Shown here: positions 59,210-64,000 of the stretch, one piece after another
How the letters are laid out: the number at the start of each line of letters is the position of its first letter
Numbering within the stretch: position 1 is the first letter of the stretch
DNA from: Nocardia flavorosea
Lineage (GTDB): Bacteria > Actinomycetota > Actinomycetes > Mycobacteriales > Mycobacteriaceae
Direction of reading: 5' to 3'
NCBI RefSeq assembly: GCF_015477805.1
Contig: NZ_JADLQL010000004.1
Coordinates: 372,001-436,000, forward strand
Length of the DNA stretch: 64,000 nt
Program-made: the position numbers and the translations under genes
The notes under the pieces: generated by a model
Databases searched by the model: none
The model's input: only the letters and a program-made list of their open reading frames with translations
What the model was told of the DNA's origin: nothing

Positions 59210-60886
59210 TTACCCGCGGGTCAGTTTGCGATGCGTCACCCGATGCGGCCGTGCGGCTTCCGGGCCGAGGCGTTCGATCTTGTTGGCCTCGTAGGCTTCG
59301 AAGTTGCCCTCGAACCAGAACCACTTGGCCTCGTTGTCGGCATCGCCTTCCCACGCGAGGATATGCGTGCAGGTACGGTCCAGGAACCACCGGTCGTGGG
59401 AGATGACCACGGCGCAGCCCGGGAACTGTTCCAGCGCGTTCTCCAGCGATCCGAGGGTTTCCACGTCCAGGTCGTTGGTGGGCTCGTCGAGCAGGATCAG
59501 GTTGCCGCCCTGCTTCAGGGTGAGGGCCAGGTTCAGGCGGTTGCGTTCACCACCGGAGAGCACACCCGCCGGCTTCTGCTGATCCGGACCCTTGAACCCG
59601 AAAGCACTCACGTAGGCACGCGACGGCATCTCCTGCTGGCCGACCTCGATATAGTCGAGGCCGTCCGAAACCACCTGCCAGACGGTTTTGTTCGGGTCGA
59701 TACCGGCGCGGGTCTGGTCGACGTAGCTCAGCTGAACGGTATCGCCGACCTTCACCGTGCCGCTGTCCGGTTCCTCCAGGCCGACGATGGTTTTGAACAG
59801 GGTCGTCTTACCCACGCCGTTCGGCCCGATCACACCGACGATCCCGTTGCGGGGCAGCGTGAACGACAGATCCTTGATCAGCTGACGATCGCCGAAGCCC
59901 TTGTCCAGGTGCTCGACCTCGACCACAACACTGCCCAGTCGTGGACCGGCCGGAATCTGGATCTCCTCGAAATCCAGCTTCTTCATCTTCTCGGCCTCGG
60001 CGGCCATCTCCTCGTAGCGACCCAGCCGCGCCTTGTTCTTGGCCTGGCGGGCCTTGGCACCGGAGCGCACCCAGGCGAGCTCTTCCTTCAGCCGCTTCTG
60101 CAGCTTCTGATCCTTCTTGCCCTGCACGGCGAGGCGTTCGGCCTTCTTCTCCAGGTAGGTGGAGTAGTTGCCCTCGTAGCCGATGGCCCGGCCGCGGTCG
60201 AGCTCGAGAATCCAGCCGGCCACATTGTCCAGGAAGTACCGGTCGTGGGTGACGGCCAAAACCGCACCCGGATACTGCGCCAGGAATTGCTCGAGCCACA
60301 GCACGCTCTCCGCGTCGAGGTGGTTGGTCGGCTCGTCCAGCAGCAGCAGATCCGGCTTGCTCAACAGCAGTTTGCACAGCGCCACGCGGCGGCGCTCACC
60401 ACCGGAGAGATTGGTGACGGGCTCGTCCGGCGGCGGGCAGCGCAGCGCGTCCATCGCTTGTTCGAGCTGCGAGTCCAGATCCCAGGCATCGGCGTGGTCG
60501 AGATCCTCCTGGAGTTTGCCCATCTCTTCCATGAGCTCGTCGGAGTAATCGGTGGCCATGAGTTCGGCGATCTCGTTGAACCGGTCGAGTTTGACCTTGA
60601 TCTCGCCGAGCCCCTCCTCGACATTGCCGCGGACCGTCTTCTCTTCATTCAGCGGCGGTTCCTGCTGCAGGATGCCCACGCTGGCGCCCGGCGCGAGAAA
60701 GGCTTCGCCGTTGTTCGGCTGATCCAATCCGGCCATGATCTTCAGCACGCTGGATTTACCGGCGCCGTTGGGGCCGACGACGCCGATTTTGGCGCCGGGA
60801 AGGAAGTTCAAGGTGACATCGTCGAGCACGACCTTGTCGCCGTGTGCCTTACGAACCTTCTTCATTTGGTAGATGAACTCAGCCAT
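59210..60886 (-). CDS. ettA: Energy-dependent translational throttle protein EttA (ABC-F)
   Basis: 558 residues from ATG 60886 (MAEFIYQMKKVRKAHGDKVV). Two ABC domains: Walker A GPNGAGKSS and GPNGVGKTT, signatures LSGGERRRVALCK and LSGGERNRLNLAL, and Walker B LLLLDEPTNHLDAES and LILLDEPTNDLDVET. The arm region LNEEKTVRGNVEEGLGE and the linker KKLDFEEIQIPAGPRLG are EttA-specific. It gates ribosomes according to energy state. Upstream of gdh, same strand, separated by 93 bp. Confidence 0.95.
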   Translation of the reverse strand: MAEFIYQMKKVRKAHGDKVVLDDVTLNFLPGAKIGVVGPNGAGKSSVLKIMAGLDQPNNGEAFLAPGASVGILQQEPPLNEEKTVRGNVEEGLGEIKVKLDRFNEIAELMATDYSDELMEEMGKLQEDLDHADAWDLDSQLEQAMDALRCPPPDEPVTNLSGGERRRVALCKLLLSKPDLLLLDEPTNHLDAESVLWLEQFLAQYPGAVLAVTHDRYFLDNVAGWILELDRGRAIGYEGNYSTYLEKKAERLAVQGKKDQKLQKRLKEELAWVRSGAKARQAKNKARLGRYEEMAAEAEKMKKLDFEEIQIPAGPRLGSVVVEVEHLDKGFGDRQLIKDLSFTLPRNGIVGVIGPNGVGKTTLFKTIVGLEEPDSGTVKVGDTVQLSYVDQTRAGIDPNKTVWQVVSDGLDYIEVGQQEMPSRAYVSAFGFKGPDQQKPAGVLSGGERNRLNLALTLKQGGNLILLDEPTNDLDVETLGSLENALEQFPGCAVVISHDRWFLDRTCTHILAWEGDADNEAKWFWFEGNFEAYEANKIERLGPEAARPHRVTHRKLTRG

Positions 60887-60921
60887 GGCGATCACCCTAT
60901 CCGTCAAACATCGATGCGGTT

Positions 60922-61422
60922 TCACACGTCGGCGTTCACCGGCCGGTCGCCGGATGCCGACTCTTCCCCCAGTGGATGGTCCTGCTCCCCCGCCACCCCG
61001 TCTCCGGCCGTCCCAGCGTCCGGATCGGCCGGATTATTCCCGGTCACCATTGCATACCCGGTGCGCCGGCGCACCACCTGGGCGGTGCAGCGGGTGAGGT
61101 CGGGCCCTACGGTATGGGCCCGCATCTCCAGGTCCCGGCGTTCGGCGCCGTCACGGGTGCGGTACTCGTTCGACCGCAGCTGCCCCTGCACGATCACCGG
61201 ATCGCCGCGGTGGATGGAGGCGTCGACGCCGGCCACCAGTCGCCGCCAGCAGCTCACCGTCAGGAACAGCATCCCGTTGTCCACCCATTCACCCGATTCC
61301 CGGTCGAGCCGGCGCGCGGTACTGGCCAATCGGAAGCTCAGCATCTGCTCGCCGCTCGCGAGATCGCGTTTGACCGGCTCGGTCACCACCGTACCCACCA
61401 CTGTCGCCAGAGTTTCGTACAC
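60922..61422 (-). CDS. ssb: Single-stranded DNA-binding protein (second SSB, Rv2478c-like)
   Basis: 166 residues. OB-fold: TLATVVGTVVTEPVKRDLAS, MLSFRLASTARRLDRESGEW, FLTVSCWRRLVAGVDASIHR and VQGQLRSNEYRTRDGAERRD. The C-terminal tail lacks the acidic DDDIPF-type end of the main SSB, so it is probably the paralogous SSB that does not recruit repair partners in the same way. GTG 61422 with GGGGTGA upstream. Confidence 0.9.
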   Translation of the reverse strand: MYETLATVVGTVVTEPVKRDLASGEQMLSFRLASTARRLDRESGEWVDNGMLFLTVSCWRRLVAGVDASIHRGDPVIVQGQLRSNEYRTRDGAERRDLEMRAHTVGPDLTRCTAQVVRRRTGYAMVTGNNPADPDAGTAGDGVAGEQDHPLGEESASGDRPVNADV

Positions 61423-61776
61423 GAGTTCACCCCTTCGTCGAGCCCGGCGCCACCGGGCAATGCCCGCCCCCGAATTCCGGAAGATGAATTCATCCTGCCC
61501 GTCCGCAGGCAGTCCCGGCGGCCGGAACCGGTATCTGTGGACAAGTGCCCGTCACCGTCGAGATTGTGGAAATCGCGACCCTTACTCGGACTGCGCCGAA
61601 GCCGAGCCCTGTTCCACATCCCCCGCAAGCCGCAAGAGAACCGATCGCGTCCCCAGCCGAGCACCGGCGATCGGGCGCTTCCGGCACTCGAAAGGTCATC
61701 GCGATCCCGACGGCTGCGTCGAGACCGGCGGCGACGAGGCTGCTGCCGCGGGATATCGGCAGTCCGGAGTTTCGTT
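61423..61776. other. 354-bp gap with no supported gene
   Basis: Between ssb and the threonine-dehydratase-like gene. Frames through here are extensions of antisense frames of neighbouring genes. No hairpin or repeat stands out. Confidence 0.4.
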
Positions 61777-62745
61777 TCAGAGCACCGGTAGCTCGGTATT
61801 CGCCCCGCACAGCACGATCACCGGACGCTGACCTTCCGGCGGAACGTAGGCACCGCTGAGAATCGCCGCCAATGCCACCGCCCCGGACAGTTCCACCACG
61901 ATCCGGAACTCGCGCCACAGAAAGTCCCGGGCCTCGGTGATCGCATCGTCGGTGACCAGCACCGAGCGCACCCCGTAACGGCGGGCGATATCGAACGGGA
62001 TCTCCCCCAGCCGCGAGGCCCCCAGGGCGTCGGCGGTAATGCTTGCGACCTCGACATCGACCGGTTTGCCCGCGGCCAGCGCCGCATGCATGGTCGGGAT
62101 ACCTTCGGGCTCCACACCGACGACCTCCCGGCGCCGGCCGGCTGCCGCCGCGATCCCGCCGACCAGGCCCCCGCCCCCGACGGCGACCAGAACAGGCGGA
62201 CGTCCGCGCACCTGCTCCTCGAGTTCCAGCCCGATCACGCCGGCACCCGCCACGACCGCGGGCAGATCGTAGGCATGCAACTGGAGTGCACCGCGTTCGG
62301 CCGTGATCTCCCGCGCGTGCTGATATGCCTCGGCATAGGTGGTTCCGTGCCAGCGCACCTCCGCACCGTGCGACCACATCGCCGCAACCTTGGTATGCGG
62401 TGCCGATTCCGGCACCACCACCGTGCAGGATTTACCCATACCCGCCGCGGCCAGCGCCGCCGCGATCCCGGCGTTTCCCCCGGAAGCGATCACGACGTCT
62501 TCGGGACACACCCGCTCCGCCAGTAGCGCGTTGTAGCTGCCGCGCACCTTGAACGTGCCCCCGTGCTGCAGATACTCCAGTTTCAAGGTGACCGGCACGG
62601 GCCCGCCGGGCCCCGGGACCACCGTGTGGAACACCGGCGTCTTACGGATGTGCCGGCCCAGCCGCCGCCGGGCCGCGCGCACATCGGACCGGTAGATGCG
62701 GCGCAACGGTTGCAGGGGTGTCAGCGGGGTTTTCTGCTCGGTCAT
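61777..62745 (-). CDS. Threonine/serine dehydratase-like PLP enzyme
   Basis: 322 residues, fold type II PLP enzyme. GGTFKVRGSYN carries the PLP Lys, SGGNAGIAAAL the phosphate contact and GGGGLVGG the phosphate loop. No C-terminal ACT domain, so a catabolic-type or serine/threonine ammonia-lyase is more likely than the biosynthetic IlvA. ATG at 62745 abuts the stop of the copper protein gene (TAG then ATG), indicating co-translation. Confidence 0.85.
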   Translation of the reverse strand: MTEQKTPLTPLQPLRRIYRSDVRAARRRLGRHIRKTPVFHTVVPGPGGPVPVTLKLEYLQHGGTFKVRGSYNALLAERVCPEDVVIASGGNAGIAAALAAAGMGKSCTVVVPESAPHTKVAAMWSHGAEVRWHGTTYAEAYQHAREITAERGALQLHAYDLPAVVAGAGVIGLELEEQVRGRPPVLVAVGGGGLVGGIAAAAGRRREVVGVEPEGIPTMHAALAAGKPVDVEVASITADALGASRLGEIPFDIARRYGVRSVLVTDDAITEARDFLWREFRIVVELSGAVALAAILSGAYVPPEGQRPVIVLCGANTELPVL

Positions 62746-64000
62746 CTACTTCATTGCCCGATCTCGCTTGGCCAATTCGGCGAACATGGCATTGTGCGCG
62801 GCCAGTTCCGCATCGTCGTCGCGTTCCGCTGCCCGGTCGGTGCGGCGCGCCAGCCGGGCATCGCTGCGCGACCACTGGATCAGCAGTGCCAGCATCACCA
62901 CCACCAGCGGCACCTCGCCGCTGGCCCAGGCCAGACTGCCACCGGTGCGCTGATCACCGAGCAGGTCGGAGTTCCAGTCCAGACCGAGACTGCGGTAGAA
63001 CCAGCCGCCCAGAACGGTGCTCATACCCATCAGCACCACACCGAAGAAGGCGTGGAACGGCAGCGAGCCGAACACCATGGCGAGTTTGGTGAGCGGTTCC
63101 ACCGGACGCGGCTTCGGGTCGATACCGATCACCACCCAATAGAAGAGGTAACCGCTGAGCAGGAAGTGCACGTTCATCAGCAGGTGGGCGGCATGCGAAT
63201 CGACGAAGGCGTCGAATATGCCGCCCAGGTACAGAGCGTAGAAACCGCCCACGAACACCGCGGCAGCCACGATGGGGTGGGTGAGGAAGCGTGAGACCGG
63301 GTTGTGCACGGCCGCCAGAATCCACTCCCGTGGCCCCGGCGCTCCGCTGCGCCCTGCCGGTGGCAGCGCGCGCAATGCCAGGGTCACCGCTCCGCCGAGC
63401 GCGAGCAGGATCGGCACCAGCATGGACAGCGCCATATGCGCGCCCATATGCACGCTGAACATCGCGGGCGCGTAGCGGCCGACACCGGACGAGGTCGTGA
63501 ACAGCAGCACGGCGCAACCCAGCAGCCAGGCCGCGGTCCGGCCCACCGGCCAGTTGTCGCCGCGCGCCCGCAACCGGCGCACGCCCAGCAGGTACAGCAC
63601 TGCGAGGACGATGGCGAGCGTGCCGAAGATCAGGTCGAATCGCCAATCGAACAGCAGCCGGGCGACGGTCGGCGGACCGGCCAGCTCGTACCCGAGTTCC
63701 ACTTCGATCGGGGTGGGCACACTGGTCGGCGGTGGTGGCGGGGTCCGTCCCAGCCCGACCGCGAGGCCCATGGTCGCGGCGAAGATCAGCGTTTCCACGC
63801 CCGCGAACCGGACCAGCGCCAGCCGGTTGCCTGGTTCGGCGGCCAGCGCCGGCAGCGCCGAGCGCCGCTGGAAGTACCCGATCACGCCGAGCACGATCAG
63901 AGCCGCGGCCTTGGCGAGTACGAGACGGCCGTAGGCGCTGGTGAACAGTTCGTCCACGGGCACCCGGACCCAGGAGTTCACGACACCGCTCACCGCGAGT
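62746..64000 (-). CDS. CopD/CtaG-type copper-related membrane protein (N-terminus beyond the window)
   Basis: The visible 418 codons are open to the right edge. The first part is the end of a CopD-like domain (YGRLVLAKAAALIVLGVIGY); then a CtaG-type domain with several spans and metal-type His residues: MFSVHMGAHMALSML, VDSHAAHLLMNVHFLLSGYL and LPFHAFFGVVLMG. The arrangement matches fused CopD-CtaG proteins such as Rv0102 (about 660 residues), so about 240 residues are missing. Such proteins handle copper for cytochrome oxidase or resistance. A GTG at 63993 is in frame but almost certainly internal. Confidence 0.85.
   Translation of the reverse strand, partial: LAVSGVVNSWVRVPVDELFTSAYGRLVLAKAAALIVLGVIGYFQRRSALPALAAEPGNRLALVRFAGVETLIFAATMGLAVGLGRTPPPPPTSVPTPIEVELGYELAGPPTVARLLFDWRFDLIFGTLAIVLAVLYLLGVRRLRARGDNWPVGRTAAWLLGCAVLLFTTSSGVGRYAPAMFSVHMGAHMALSMLVPILLALGGAVTLALRALPPAGRSGAPGPREWILAAVHNPVSRFLTHPIVAAAVFVGGFYALYLGGIFDAFVDSHAAHLLMNVHFLLSGYLFYWVVIGIDPKPRPVEPLTKLAMVFGSLPFHAFFGVVLMGMSTVLGGWFYRSLGLDWNSDLLGDQRTGGSLAWASGEVPLVVVMLALLIQWSRSDARLARRTDRAAERDDDAELAAHNAMFAELAKRDRAMK

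Overview
The window is GC-rich actinobacterial chromosome, most likely Nocardia or a close mycolic-acid-containing relative. Three things point there: an ESX-type type VII secretion (T7SS) locus with EccA, EccB and EccC; WhiB, MerR and mycothiol-linked genes; and a right-hand block whose gene order (nei, rpiB, DsbA-like nitroreductase, pepN, DUF5130 gene, small ctaJ-like gene, HNH/glbO pair, thioesterase, NAD-glutamate dehydrogenase, ettA, ssb) matches what I remember of Mycobacterium tuberculosis Rv2464c-Rv2478c. Family and orthologue names come from recognising sequence by eye; no search was run.

Left part (1-26.4 kb): a T7SS accessory region, nearly all on the minus strand. eccA, eccB and the first 130 codons of eccC lie at the left edge. 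An NlpC/P60 hydrolase gene (minus) and an acidic Met-rich protein gene (plus) follow as a divergent pair. Next come two long, tightly packed minus-strand operons. Operon 1 (26265 down to 15984) encodes two large modular proteins with a shared C-terminal domain, a PE-like protein, a YbaB-like protein, an EspH-like protein, small helical proteins and a large repeat-family protein. Operon 2 (15893 down to 7206) encodes two EspC-like-headed paralogues, a YbaB-like protein, a third modular protein and, embedded in the middle, a terpene-cyclase-like and an aromatic (ABBA/DMATS-type) prenyltransferase-like gene.

Middle part (26.4-37.1 kb): a Gram-positive type IV secretion/conjugation-like module. 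It holds a polytopic VirB6/TrbL-like protein, an NlpC/P60 hydrolase, a degenerate NlpC-like protein, a VirB4-like ATPase, a two-helix TcpE-like protein, a small two-helix membrane protein, a TcpC/VirB8-like protein and a sensor-like protein. I see no relaxase, integrase or VirD4-type coupling ATPase. Type IV plus type VII genes together are known from mycobacterial conjugative plasmids, but here they abut chromosomal core genes.

Regulation: two repeated non-coding motifs tie the region together. TTCCC-N6-GGGAA heads each T7SS transcription unit. A second motif, CCGT-N7-CGG-N2-CGTT, sits directly beside a -10-like hexamer upstream of eccA, of the tcpC operon and of whiB, with extra copies before merR; this layout suggests control by the local MerR and/or WhiB protein.

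Right part (37.4-64 kb): ROK-family gene, whiB, merR, tRNA-Pro(UGG), tRNA-Gly(UCC), a GGDEF protein, then the conserved core block, ending in a threonine-dehydratase-like gene and a truncated CopD/CtaG-type copper protein.
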